This document shows, piece by piece, positions 1-12,900 of a stretch of DNA of 64,000 nucleotides. The stretch comes from Liolophura sinensis. Its lineage: Eukaryota > Mollusca > Polyplacophora > Chitonida > Chitonidae. Position 1 is the stretch's first letter, and each line of letters begins with the position of its first letter. The notes below the pieces were generated by a model. That model did not search any database and was not told the origin of the DNA. It was given only the letters and a program-made list of their open reading frames with translations. A program made the position numbers and the translations under genes. The stretch covers positions 16,315,501 through 16,379,500 of the forward strand of contig NC_088303.1 of the NCBI RefSeq assembly GCF_032854445.1, written 5' to 3'.

Positions 1-3000
1 TTTGAATTCTATATGTATCATATGTAAATGCATTGTTTTAAAATATATGTAAGTGTTGGAATTGTTTTGCATAAAGTTTGAACGAAACCATCGTGGCAAG
101 CACTTTGAGACAGTGGACCAACTGAGAACTGTATACTAAATAGTGCAAATCGGCAGTCAAGAGCAGAAAAATAACTATTTGCTCGTATATGGAAGGATAA
201 AAGACACTGACGCCTCAGTGTTAATATCGACACATGACAATTCCATGATAACAGGGCTTACTCTATTCCATCCAAAAATATTATGGATGCAAGAATATTT
301 CATGTAAGATGAGTTTAACCTTTGAATTGGTCCATCAAGATTCGATTTATCTATTTATTTGATTGCATGGGTTTAACCTTGCATTCAGGAATATTTCTTC
401 ATGGTTGAAGGTAATTTGAATGCCGAATATAAACTACTGACCACTGACAAACGACTCCGGCGAATCCAACATTCGAATCTCCGGCGAGGCTGTTGCCTAG
501 TTGGTCCCTTATCGGGTTTACCACTCGTGTGTTTATCACATAATCATTCGTGTCATGTAGCACTTTTTCCCTCTTTAGGACAGTTTTCAGCCCTTTTTGT
601 TTAAAAACGGTTAATCATATTAATTTAAAATAATCCTTGGTAAATGGCTTGCCTTCACCATAAACAGTTACCACGCGACTTTTGAGTTTCGGGACATGTC
701 ATCCATTTTCAGTAAGATTTTGCTCCTTTCTGCTCTGTTTTGGATTTCTTGTAATAATGGTTTATCTCCTTGAACTGAAACTTGGAACACGGTGTCACCG
801 CACGTTAACTGTCAATGGAGTTATGGCCGTTTTAGCCCTGGTTTTCAAAGCGGTTTGTCAATCGGCAATGAAACTTGGTACATGGCTTTACAGGGGAAAG
901 TTATGTATCACGTGCGAATTCTTGTTCAACAAAGCCATGGAAGGTTTCGTCCAGTCAAGGACGCTGACATTTGTAGCTAGTATTCTACAGACTGGCTGAA
1001 ATTTGCAGGGGCCATGTATTGTGAATGCAATACTTGCAGACTGTTTTGAAAATTACATTTTCAATCAAATGATGGAATGGATAGTGATTGTTTTGCTTCG
1101 CTCATGCAGACAATTAATTCACAAAACTTGAGTTTCTAGTTGGGGCCATATGCACCACTGCATACCCAGTTCAATAATTGTTATCACAGTGATATAATGA
1201 GTTTAAGCAAACAAGGAAGCATAGTCTATTCTTTCCACTGACATATGTATTATTTGTTTGTTTAAAGGATTTATTTTTTGCTGTGCTGTCATATTATATT
1301 TCACTTTTTCTGTTATACCTGCTGGTGTCATTCTATATAGTAAGTAATCTTAAAGACAAATATTCAATGTACATACTCAAGCCGCACCTTTGATTAAGCC
1401 ACTGCAATAACTAGATGTCATAATACATATTATACCTGTCTACCTACATTTATTTGTAAGACCCAGATGTCAACCAGGGTTGTGGTATTATTCTGGAATT
1501 GTATATGCCAGTGTTAGCCACTAGTAGTCAATTTGATTGATCATGTTAAATGAATACACTACTTTATGACCTACAGCCTTCTTGGATGAAAGATTTGCTT
1601 GCCAATGCTTTTTCACACTTGCTAAAATTCAAATTTGGCAAAGTTAGCTATGCTTTGACTTCTGTTCTTCTTTGTATATTAACAGATTTAACCATTGAAT
1701 GGACCTTAAACAAAAAGTATGGTATAAAGCATATTTTGATAAAAAGTTGCAAAGTTTGGAAAATCAATCCCTCTTAACCAATTTAATCTCAAAACCAAAA
1801 TTTAACAGCAAGCTGGTACGTAAACTAATTTTTAAATTTTAAATTTTCATTCTAATATATCTGTCCTTTAATACTACACTTATTACATATGGTCGGTTCC
1901 CACTGGGCTCTTCTTGGTTTCTTCCCAGCATAATGCTGGCGGGCCTCGTATATGGGAAGTATTACTAAGTATGACATAAATAAATAAACAAATCAGAGAA
2001 ATTTATTTTTGAAATCCAGATTTATTTCAGTTTGGTGTAAATCTCAGTTTTAGATGCTCTCAGATTCCTTAAAAAATTCTTTTTTTGAGTACTGATTCAC
2101 GATTTTATTATAAAAAGCTGTATGTTGATAAAGCAGATCATCGACCACATTTTGTACCTTTGTCATGCACATATACATGTGTGGCACACTGTTGTATCAA
2201 ACTAGAGGTAAGGAGAAAAAGCTGACCCACTGTCAATATGAGCAAACAGTTTCTGTGAGAGGACCAAAACTGTCATAAATACTGTGCTAGGCTGCATGAA
2301 GTGGTCATTTAAGCCAACTTGACATCCAAGTCAGGGAGTGGTAAAGGTCAATATACTAGGGTATAGACATGACCCTGTGTAAATCAGCTGAGACAAAGAA
2401 GAGTAGGTTTCAAATATATATACTCTAAACCTTGCCATTTAGAATAAAGGGTTGAATACAGCCCTTTGAGAAACAGGAAAAAGCCATCCTAATATTTATT
2501 TCTCACTGGCTGTGATCAATTATCAATTTATAAATAAGGAGAGTGAATACTACATAAATGAGGACACTGATCAAATCTGACAATAAACATCAAATGTCAA
2601 AAGGTATCAGAGTTCTTGTAAACTCAATGGAATAAGATATCCTGGACCCTCTTTTACAAAACTTTGTAAATCAAGTTTTTGAAAATTTTCCCATAGATGA
2701 CATCTCCATATAGCACTATAACCTAGACAACATTTTTTATAAGAGATATGACTTACAAAGTTTTGTGAAAGTGACTCCTGACACATAATCAAAACATTCT
2801 TTAGACGAGGAGCAAATGAGAAAATAAAAACAATGTTATGCATTAAATACCAACAGTAGTTCATAACCTTAAAAAAATATGGCAAGGTCAATGAAAAACA
2901 ACAGGTTTTCCTCTATATGAGGTGCATGTGGTATTTGTAGCTTAATTAAAACTGCTTCTTGATACTTCATCATCATGATCATCAATGGCAGGCTGTTTGG

Positions 3001-3860
3001 TCAGCCAAAATAAAATGTTCTTATGACTAATTTTCGAGCTGTTACCTGATACAGTACCCATTTTATGATTGTGATGTTTCATTTGATTTATTCACCATGT
3101 ACATCCCATGGGGAGGTGGGTGGGGGGGGGTGGCTATGAATGTTCAAAGGATGGTTAATGAGTCACTGTTGACGTTAAAAGTTTACAGAATTCCAGAAAA
3201 CGACACTGTGAGAATGGATTTTTGAAAAATCAGATAAAGAGAAAGGGACAAACTCTATCTGCCTCTTTGGTATGATTGAATCAATGACAATAAACACCAT
3301 TTTTTATTATATCATGATATTTTTTTTAACTCTAAAAGTTTAGATCAGTTATTTGATTTGAGAACAGACAGTTCACATTTTGCTTTGCCATATATTATTA
3401 TGATCGCGTCATATTCATGACTTCGAGCTTCCAAAATATCCACTAGATCGAGAGGCAGCATTAAACAAATATGTCTTGATTTTCTTTACTTCCTTGGAAC
3501 GAATTGTAGAGTGAATAATTGTGAACTGTCTTCATCGTGTCTAGAATTGTGGTGGCACTGCTATAGTCAATAGCCAAGAAATACCGGTAGTAGATCTTTT
3601 GACTTGTTGAACTATGGTCGATGACACTCAGGTGACAAGAGTTAAAGACGCTTGCCATGACGCATATTAGATTAACTGTACCAAATGACGCTGCTTATTT
3701 GCCTAAGCTGCAACACCAAAGTATAATTCTGCACACGAATACACATAAAAGACTCCCGTGGTTTTTATCAATACCTACTTTCACACATGTTCCCTTGTTT
3801 GAAAGCGGCGCCTCCGTGACCAGGAAATCCCTTTGGCAGCATTATGTCCCGAGATATTCG
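1..3860. other. Upstream intergenic DNA, no supported gene
   Basis: AT-rich. It holds a SINE tail (1895-1990) and a probable dispersed repeat (about 680-1000, with GAAACTTGGAACACGG and GAGTTATGGCCGTTTTAG). A 65-codon minus-strand frame at 3461-3658 starts divergently from PEX2 with a good ATG context, but nothing supports it further. Confidence 0.6.
1895..1990 (+). mobile_element. SINE family A, 3' fragment
   Basis: Matches the tail of the full copy at 44406-44679: CCCAGCATAATGCTGGCGGG, then AAGTATTACT..., and a TAAATAAATAAA tail. Degraded. Confidence 0.6.
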
Positions 3861-3907
3861 ATTGGCTGTCTTGTGTAAAAGCAATCCCTCATACACAAGT
3901 GACCAAT
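3861..3907 (+). promoter_or_regulatory. Candidate PEX2 promoter with two CCAAT boxes
   Basis: An inverted CCAAT box (ATTGG, 3861-3865) and a direct one (CCAAT, 3903-3907) lie 40-86 bases before the PEX2 ATG. Such spacing is typical of NF-Y-bound, TATA-less housekeeping promoters. Start-site position is not shown by the sequence. Confidence 0.45.
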
Positions 3908-3946
3908 GAAAAGATTTCTATCAAATTGCGGTCATTGTAAACAAAG

Positions 3947-3994
3947 ATGGCTGACTCTGACAGAAACTCCACGCCCGCCCTGAGGATAAGTCAG
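3947..3994 (+). CDS. PEX2: PEX2 coding exon 1
   Basis: Encodes residues 1-16, ending in ALRISQ, with donor CAG|GTGCAT. Intron 1 (3995-5542) holds a 138-bp direct repeat and no other gene. Confidence 0.85.
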
Positions 3995-6900
3995 GTGCAT
4001 GTGTTGTGTGTGTCGAGTTTAGATTATGTCTGTGGCCTGAATGCAATGCACAATAACTACCAGTCGTTGGTATACCTGTCCGAATGGCTGAAAGGACGTG
4101 TACCCGCGAAAAAGCTTACATTATTTCGTGTTAGTTTTATTTTCTCCGGTAGTAGCACTTCAGTAGTTAACTTACAAGTAGTAGATTAGTCTAGTTATCC
4201 AAAAGTTTTAAAAATGCATAGATTTCTGGGTCAACTTTGGACAGTATATTAGTCTGCCATAAAACATAAACAATGAATTAACAACCACAGATTTTGTTAT
4301 CCATCCATATCCATTTTGATGTGCTACTTCTAAGTTAAGATCGGATAGTTTGAAAATATGTAATGTCGAAAGTGTTAGATATCATGTCATCTGTATACAC
4401 CAATTTTTAGCTGTTTAGATGACTGAAAAGTTATACAAAGTGCTGCTGACATATATTTATCAACTACTTCCATTCGTAGCAAATATTTTAGACAATGCCC
4501 TCCAAGATCATGTATTTCTTTCAAGCGTAGCATTTCCATTTCTTACTTTTAGTTGAGACGTACGTAAACAGTTTGTTATTGTGGTTGACTCTAATTTGTA
4601 AATATGGCGATGTCATCCACCGCTTTAGATACTGGCCATCTAAACAGGACAGAATAGAAGAGATCTGAGATCAGTAATCTTATACTCTCAGAATACTGTA
4701 TATTGTCAGTCCAATCAGAGTATCTAATAGGTTGAGAAATATTTGAATATGCCAGCCCATAATAAGCGAGGATGGTGAAACTCTGGTCAGAGATGCCGGC
4801 ATTCACATTAGTGTTGGTGAACAGAGTTAAGTGTAACTCTGAGTATCTAATTTTAGAGTATGTAATAGGTTGAGAAATATTTGGATATGCCAGCCCATAA
4901 TAAGCGAGGTTGTTGAAACTCAGAGACACTGGCATTCACATTAATGTTAAGAGTTAAGTGTAAATAAAACACTCTGCAGAACACGAAGTGGTGATTTTAG
5001 AGTTTTTCTTTTTGTAGTTGTATCCTATGATATGTACAATATGTTGTGCATATTGACAAGGGTCTAATATCAGTTACTGTCTTGTCCCTGGTTACGTTGT
5101 TCATCACGCTTATAATTTCATGGAAACTGCATATTTCGGTAGTCTGCCATATTAAATTAACTTGTGGTGTGCCTTTTGTCTGATTCATGACAGTTAAGAC
5201 CATATACTGGTAGTTAACCAGTATTCTGTTAAAAACTGTATCTTGTCCCCATTGCACTGTTCAAAGTGCTGTTAAAAAATTTAATGAAAAAAATCTTTTA
5301 GATAACCATAAGTGTGCTCAAAAGCTTTCTGCCACTCGTGTTATTGAAGTCACACCCGTATGTGTCGTCTTGTAATTTTCAGTTTTACTTCAAGTTTTTA
5401 CGTATCTCTTGTAGCAACTGGCAGTATTTCATAACAATACTGTACATCATGGTGTCAAAAGCATTTCACCTCTACATTTCAGCATTATTATAAAGATGTT
5501 ATCTGGTAAGGGTTTCTTATTAGTTGTGTATTTTTGTTGCAGTTGGATGCCAGTGAGCTTGATCAGGAATTGTATAGTTTGGTGAAGAGCCAGATTTTAA
5601 AGACGTTCAAATATCATAAGGTGGGTCTCTATGCTGGGCAATAACCTTCAGCGATTGGTTCATTATGAAAGAACCAATGTTTAACACTCTGCTATGCATT
5701 AAGATCAGTGAAACTTATGTTATTGGAAATGTTTCACAAGAAGACCTAGACCTGCTCAATATGTACCTCTTTTTGTTCAGTAGCATTGTGATTCAAACTT
5801 TACCTGAAGCAGGGATGTTATATGTTTGATGGATTCACTAATTCTGTGATCGTTAATTCATTGTTTATGTTTTATTTCAGACTAATATATTGTCCAAAGT
5901 TGACCCAGAAATCAATGCATTTCTAAAACTTTTGATTTGGCGAGTGAGTAATTTTACACATTCTCTTCTTGAAATCTGTACGCATCTAAGCTTTTCATGT
6001 GAACATGTAAGAGATTCCTAAAAAGATTAGATGGCTGTATCTGATTTATACACAAAATGGACATTGAATTTGTATATCTATCTAGAGCCATTCCCTGTGT
6101 TGTTCACAACCCTAAACTTTATACTTTCTCCTGGCTTGTAGTAATATATCCTCTAAATGTGTACATATATATTTCATAACTTGTGTCCAGACAAGCTTAC
6201 TGGCTAATTGTTAAAAGGGGCTCTGCTGGAGTGCACAAGCTAAAGGCCTCAGGAGTTTGAATTCACCTATAGTTAGGTACTCACTGGTCTTAAAAACTCA
6301 GTATGGCGCATGTATTGTAGACTTTCAGTGGCTCAACCTTATAGCCGAGAGAGAGATGACCTTGTGACAGAGAGCAACTGGGTGTTTTGCAACTGTAATA
6401 AACTGGAAGCATCTGATTTAGTGCTGGATTTAGTCCATCTGCACAGGCTTGCACTGACTGACAACTGCTGACTCAGCAGTTTGCTTGGGGTCGAACATGT
6501 TCTACTTTACTGTGACCTGAAGCATCCAGTTGTCTCCAGTTGATCTATGCGTGCTTGGGCACGGTTGAACATTGTGATGCATCACATGCAACAGGTCCTG
6601 AGGCTGTCACATTGCTATGTCAGAGCTAACAGTTGCTGCCAGTCATAGTCGACCAACGCACACTGAAACTGAATCTGGTCATGCACAACTAGATGCTCAC
6701 GATGGGAATGTTTTCTAAAATTTTTCATCATAAGTTTTACCGTTAGGTCGACTTAGGATTTGTCGATCTATGCCTGGCTTTACATTCGCAGACATATTCT
6801 ATATCTTTTCCGCAAAATAATGTAAAGCCTGGTATGCCCATAAATTACCCCCCAAGACCTGTTGTGTTTGTATCTTGTGTAATTGTTGATGCAGTGTGAA

Positions 6901-9900
6901 GTACCGGTACATGTAAGATATGTATGCAAAAAAATGAAGATCCAGTTAATAGGATATACATGTAAAAATGTAAAATACCTTTGCAAAAAAGCAACCAGAG
7001 TAGCTTTGATGGATATTCATGTATCTTTAAAACTTAACAAGGACTCACTCTAAATGTTCATTTTGGGGGTTTTAATTTCAGAAATTGAAAAGTGTGTATG
7101 CCTGTTTGCGAAGCAATATGATTTTAAAGAAATGATTTGAAATAAATGGCTTACTTGTCCATGTGATAGAACTCCAGGCTGCATTGCCTCTTCCATTGTG
7201 TACAGCATGTATGGTGGCTTCGTTGAGTTTTGTTGGGTTTGGCTCACCACTGGTAGTAACCTATGGGGTGATGTGTATTTGGCTGCGGATGTGACTGGGT
7301 AAGGTCGCAGACGAGTTGCAGGCATGGTTAGGTCGTTGTCACACTTGGTTGAAGGTGTCTTAACAGCTAGCTGATTCCTCACACCTGACAAAGCTAAATG
7401 ATCAGTGCACACATCACTGATCACAGAACTGTCATCCTCAAGACAGTCATAACCCAGGTAGTCATTCACTCCAGGTTCATCATAATCCAGGTGAGACGTG
7501 GGAACAGAGGCGTGATGCTCAGTATCACCTCGATAGTCATGTGACTGATCAAAACCCCCTATATCACTGACGCTGGTTATGTGATCATCTTCATCCAAAC
7601 TGTCGTAAACAATGTCATCATCAACATTTTCATAAATATTTTCATCAGCAGCTATGAAATGTTGGGTTTTGTCAACTTTGTTTTTATCAGCGTGAAGCAC
7701 CTCCAGGGTGTGCTGTGGCTTGAACATTTGACTGCTGAGAAGATTAGGGTGAGAAGTGTAGTCTCTCTCAGTAACATTATCATCTGCTGTCGAGAAATGG
7801 CTAAATTTATTGCCCTCTGCACCATGATGAGATCTGATGCCAGTAATTTTATTTTCATCAGTAGTGTTTGAATGTCTAAGTGGATGGTATGCTCTGGTAT
7901 GACTGTCATACTGTGCATCAAGTTCACCTGGAGCCCTGTAAAAGGGGAAATCTTCTGAATGCCCATCTACACTTGGCTGCTCCATATTTAACACAAATGG
8001 TTCCATTCCCTCATAACTGGCAGATTTCAATGTACTTATGCTGTAATCAGGTGCTCCTTGCTCAGAGTCATTCAGATTGCTTCTAATCATTGGATTTGAT
8101 TGGTCCTCGTCTTTGCCATATGCAGATAAAGCTGCAGATGGAGTGTCTGGTTTAGTGTCCATTGTATGGTTGGCAACACTAGGAATCAGATGTCTGGTCT
8201 TGGATTCCATTTCCTCCCAAGTATCAGGATTTGATGTGCCATGTTCATCATTTCCTTCAGGTGCAAGGATTTGTGCACTGTCTTTCGGTGTATCGGTGCA
8301 ACTTTTTGATGGTACACCTCCAGTTGTGTCACTGATGTATTCTTGGTTGTGTTCTTTGGGTGGTTCTGTCTTGTCAGTGTCCTGTTGTGGTGCTACAGTT
8401 AAATCATTGCCTTGTTCTGTGCTACTGTCGGGTGCTATGGTGGAATCACTTCCACTTCCAATATCACAGTGTTGTGCTACAGTAGAGTCACTGCTTGACT
8501 CCCGTTGTGCCTCAGTACTTACATGTAAATCACCAGCGTTTTGTATGCCATGTTCTAAGGCTGCAGTTAAATTGCCCTGTGATTCTGTCTCACGTGGATG
8601 TGTCTCAGGTGAATCGCTGCATGATTCAGTGTCGTGTGGATGTGTCAAAGTTAAACGGCTTTGTGATTCAGTGCCACGTGGATGTGTCACAGTTGAATCA
8701 CTGTCGTGCACCTTGGGCTGTCCCTTTGCTTCATGTGAATCTTTGCAAGTCACTGTCGTGCAATTTTGTGGTGCTACAACAGAGTCTATGTGACATTCAG
8801 TCACTGTTTGTGATGTCACAGGAAAGGCATTTCCACTGTGTGAAGCAGTAGGATTTGTTCTGTGGAATTCTTGATATTCCTGCGAACCGTCCGTGTCCTG
8901 ATTTGTTCCTGGGGGCACTAAAGCAGTAGTTGGCTGCACTGTTGCAACCACAGCCTGAGATGCACTGACATACTCTGTTTCATCAATATCCTTCTCACAA
9001 ATGGGATCAATTTTGTCTGAGGTAATTCCCTTCGTCATTGTCTGCTCACTCTCATCTTCTTCCGCATCACTGTTGTCAACGGCAACCAGGCTGTAAAATC
9101 CTCCTGGTACTGGTGTACTATGGGATGGAAGGTTATCAAGTCTGTTGTCATCATTGGCATTTAGGTCCTCAGTGCCGTGTGTGATGTCAGACAGCTCATC
9201 AACTGTGACGGACAAACCTCGGATCTCAGCGCTAACATCGAGATCTGCTTCACTGGTCAGTGTTGCTTCTGGGACTGCCGGAAAGTCAACAGAAGAACCT
9301 ATATCATCCTCAGCATCACCAGCTATCTGCTGTTGTGTCACTTTCACTGTATCCATGATGTAACACTTGATGTGTTTGCAGAGTCCAAAAATCAGGTCGT
9401 CGATTCCTTTATATTCAGACTTTGATCAATATCTAAAAGTTCCAGACTCAGTGGATATGTAGGCACATGCACATGTACTGCAATGTTTATACCAGAGTGT
9501 ATTTTTCACTGCACATATGTAGTGTTAGGGTCTTTTGTGATATATCACAGTCAGCAGTGTATACTACTCTAACCCTCAGTCCTGCTTAATCCCTTAGCCC
9601 ACTATAGGCGAAACAGCCAGTACATGTATGGGGTAACACTTGACAAGGCGTGTTAACACAGACTGGGCGCTGATAACAAATTGGCACACCTGAGGAGAAT
9701 TGAGTGGGGGTCTCGGACAAGCAGCTCCCTGTCATTGGTACCTAGCTGGGTACTCTGACATGCTGTGGCAAACCTCTACCTGGTGTTAATAAAAAATAAA
9801 GGCAAGGCCTAAGTACATGTGCAGGGGGAGGTGTGTTTGTCACAGCTCAATAAACCTATGTCTTAGTTCCTTATGATCTGTAATCAGGCTTCAGTAATTG

Positions 9901-12900
9901 TAAAGGCAGCCCCCAATGTTGGCCATGTCACAGGCAGTGTTAGCCACACATGAAGTACATGTAAGTCCATTCACAAATAACCCCAGATGAGGACTTAATT
10001 AAGCATGCTTTAAGGATTAATCCCAGACCTTAAGGTTTTGTAGTGAATCAAGATTATAGTGAATTATGCCTGATTTTGCCAACAGTTTTAAGCTGATTAA
10101 TTCATTTAATTATGATGTTGGTTGAAAAAAATAATCATATCAGTGAGTGACCCTAATCTTATGTTCACTTAAGATTGACTTTGCTGTAAGAAAGAGAAAT
10201 CTATATACTTCACTACTTTCACTATCCCTAAGACCTACCAGCTATGAGTCAATTACCTCATTAAAATCTTTACTCGTGGCAGTGCTTGCTCCATGGTAGT
10301 GTTCCTTTCGTCTTCTAGTAACTTCATTAAGTGCTACACAAAGTTGCTTATGACAATGTTACCTGGGATACATACATGTGGCTAGCATCCAGGAATATGA
10401 ATAATTCAGATGTGTGTAGTGAAGAAAGGTGTGAACAGTTAAGAAGGAAGATTGTAGTCATTCTGCTCTGGACAAAAAGACATTTTCTCAGACTCAGTGG
10501 TTTATTGATCTGAAAGACAAAACCGCGAATGTCTCTGTAGTATATAGAAGGGTATTTCTGTTCTTCACCTTCTCAGTACACTGATATCTCCTGCATACTT
10601 TGATGTTGTAAAGAGTTGATTCATACAGGAATCTGAGAAAAAAAACATGATTTTTCCAAACCTCTGGATATCCTGATTATTTTTTTAAAAAGACTTCAGA
10701 ATTTAAAAAAATGTCCTCTTTCTTTCTCATAATTAGATTCAGCTTTTGGTAGATTGTAAATATACACACTGCATTTATAGCAAATAACTGATAATTAATT
10801 GACGTACTAATGCTTCTCCATACTCCATAAATTGGTGATCTTTTGTAATTCTTTATCCTCTTCACATGTTTGTATGATGTTTATTCAGAGGGCATTATTC
10901 TGTGTACTGGCCCTGATAGCACGGTTTGTAGAGTGTCTGCTTTGGGAGCGGTAGATCCAGGATCAATCCTGGGTTGAATCACACCTAAGACCATAAAAGA
11001 AGAAGTTGTAACTTCCTTGCTTGGCATTCAGCATCAAGGTGCAATGACTGGTTGACCCGTATCGGTATATTGACTCGGGCAGGGCACCTTACTTGCCTTT
11101 GGTAAGGCGTCTCCATGAAGCAGCACTAGATAAAAGGGCGGTGGAAAACCGTCCTGCAACAAGGAGGCACATTACATACACTCTGCGTCATATGACTGAA
11201 AAATTGTTAAGTATGATATTAAACCCCAAGCACTCACTCACTCATTATTCTGTGGCGGCTGACACAAATTCAAAATTACACTTTTTGTGAAACCTGAAAC
11301 TAGCTTACCCAACCAATGTAGTTTTGTCTCCAAAATCAAATTATAAATATGTGTGAATGGCACTGTAAGTTGCTCTTTCGTATGCGATAAAGTTTAGGAA
11401 TTAGAGTATATAATTTTTGGTTCTATACACATGTACATTGTTTTTGTCATCCAGCATGTATGTTGTCTGTCTTTATATATGTTAAGTTTGGAGCTTGATG
11501 CACATGTAGGCCTACTTGTACGTGTAAGCCAACCATGTGACCGGGCACACATGATGTGCACAAAAGAGAAACTAGAACCTGCAGCTCATCTGTGAGCAGA
11601 AAAATTAATAACTCGTTGCTTGTTGGAACTTTGATCAGGAAACCTTGTGTATGTATTTACAATGATTTATTCATCTAAGCCTGTAACTGCTACAATATAG
11701 AATTGATTGTTTTTGCTCTGGTCTGTGATAGCCTTGCCTGCTATCCCTCAACAATGCTCAGAACTTCAAAAGCAGAATGGTTGGATTGTTCTTCGCCACT
11801 TATTGATCTTCTCTATTTATAAAGAGAGTACAATAGGAATTTAGCGGTTAACTACATCCGAATAGCATTAGGTTAACAGGCAGTCAGGTAGGTCTATATC
11901 TCACCGTCCAAATTGTTTCTCTTATTCCAGGCATGTGTGTGTAGTCTGTATAATTACCACACCTGAAAATCTCACACCTGTTCATGTGAGTCAAAATCAG
12001 GGTCAAGCTAAGGTCAGAAGTGTCTGGTTACATTAGCTTGGTGTATAGGAACAGAAACACGGAAAGGAACATGTAATACAGTGTTTTACGAATAACGACC
12101 CGCATGTTCACCACTAAAACAGCCTGTTTTAAAGATGGAACAGTGTTGTGTTGTTTGGAGCATGTTGTGAAATCATGGATCTGGCATGTCACATTTCATA
12201 ATTACTCAAGGAAAAAAATTTAAAAAATACACCTTTCCTTTACTCATTTGGACTGCTCTTGATGTGGACAATTTTGGCAGATATGTTGTATCAGACACTC
12301 TGACATATCAGCACCTTTACGAAATACATTTAGTTCTCTTTTAATGCGATACATGTAATTAATCTGTGTGCAAATTATGTTATGCATCATTAAGTAACTC
12401 CATTTCAAATGGATCATCTTACGCCATATTTCCAAAACACCAAAATGTGCATATTCTACAACTGACTGTATCCTTGGACAGTTATATTAGTTCCAGCTGT
12501 ATCCTGGGAATCCTTGCTGTGGGAACAAAATAAATCAAGGCTTTCATGAGAATTAAGTTCACCAGGACTTTACAGTTGATCACCTAAGATTGAACAAGGG
12601 CTACGTTTTTGAGATTTTAGGTGAGAAGGGTTGTTCTGAAATTTTTCTCTACAAGACAGTGATAACAGTAGGGTGAGAGAAACATCAAGGAAATAAACAT
12701 GTGTAGGAGGTTTAACTGGGTCAAAGTAAAAACACAGCATCATTGTGTTTCTATGCTTAGTACCCTGGCAGAAGTTTAATGTATTCACACCTACAGTTAC
12801 ATATTTATCAGCAAGTGCACGAATGATGATTTCAGACTGTTTTTTTGCAGCTAAATTTCCCACATTGAGCGTTGCACAAATACATGATTTTCATAAATTT

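Noticed and set aside
792-980. 62-codon frame with a fibrinogen-domain-like look (GLSIGNETWYMALQG)
   Set aside because: Similarity is weak, a stop follows at once, and the DNA resembles dispersed repeats with GAAACTTGG blocks; no flanking exons were found.
3461-3658. Divergent 65-codon minus-strand frame near the PEX2 start
   Set aside because: Good ATG context but no recognisable family, no clear donor and no downstream exons; too short to support a gene.
8077-8793. 238-codon plus-strand frame opposite the nested gene
   Set aside because: It is the complement shadow of the repeat-rich part of the minus-strand frame; it is cysteine/serine-rich only because of that, and has no splice context.
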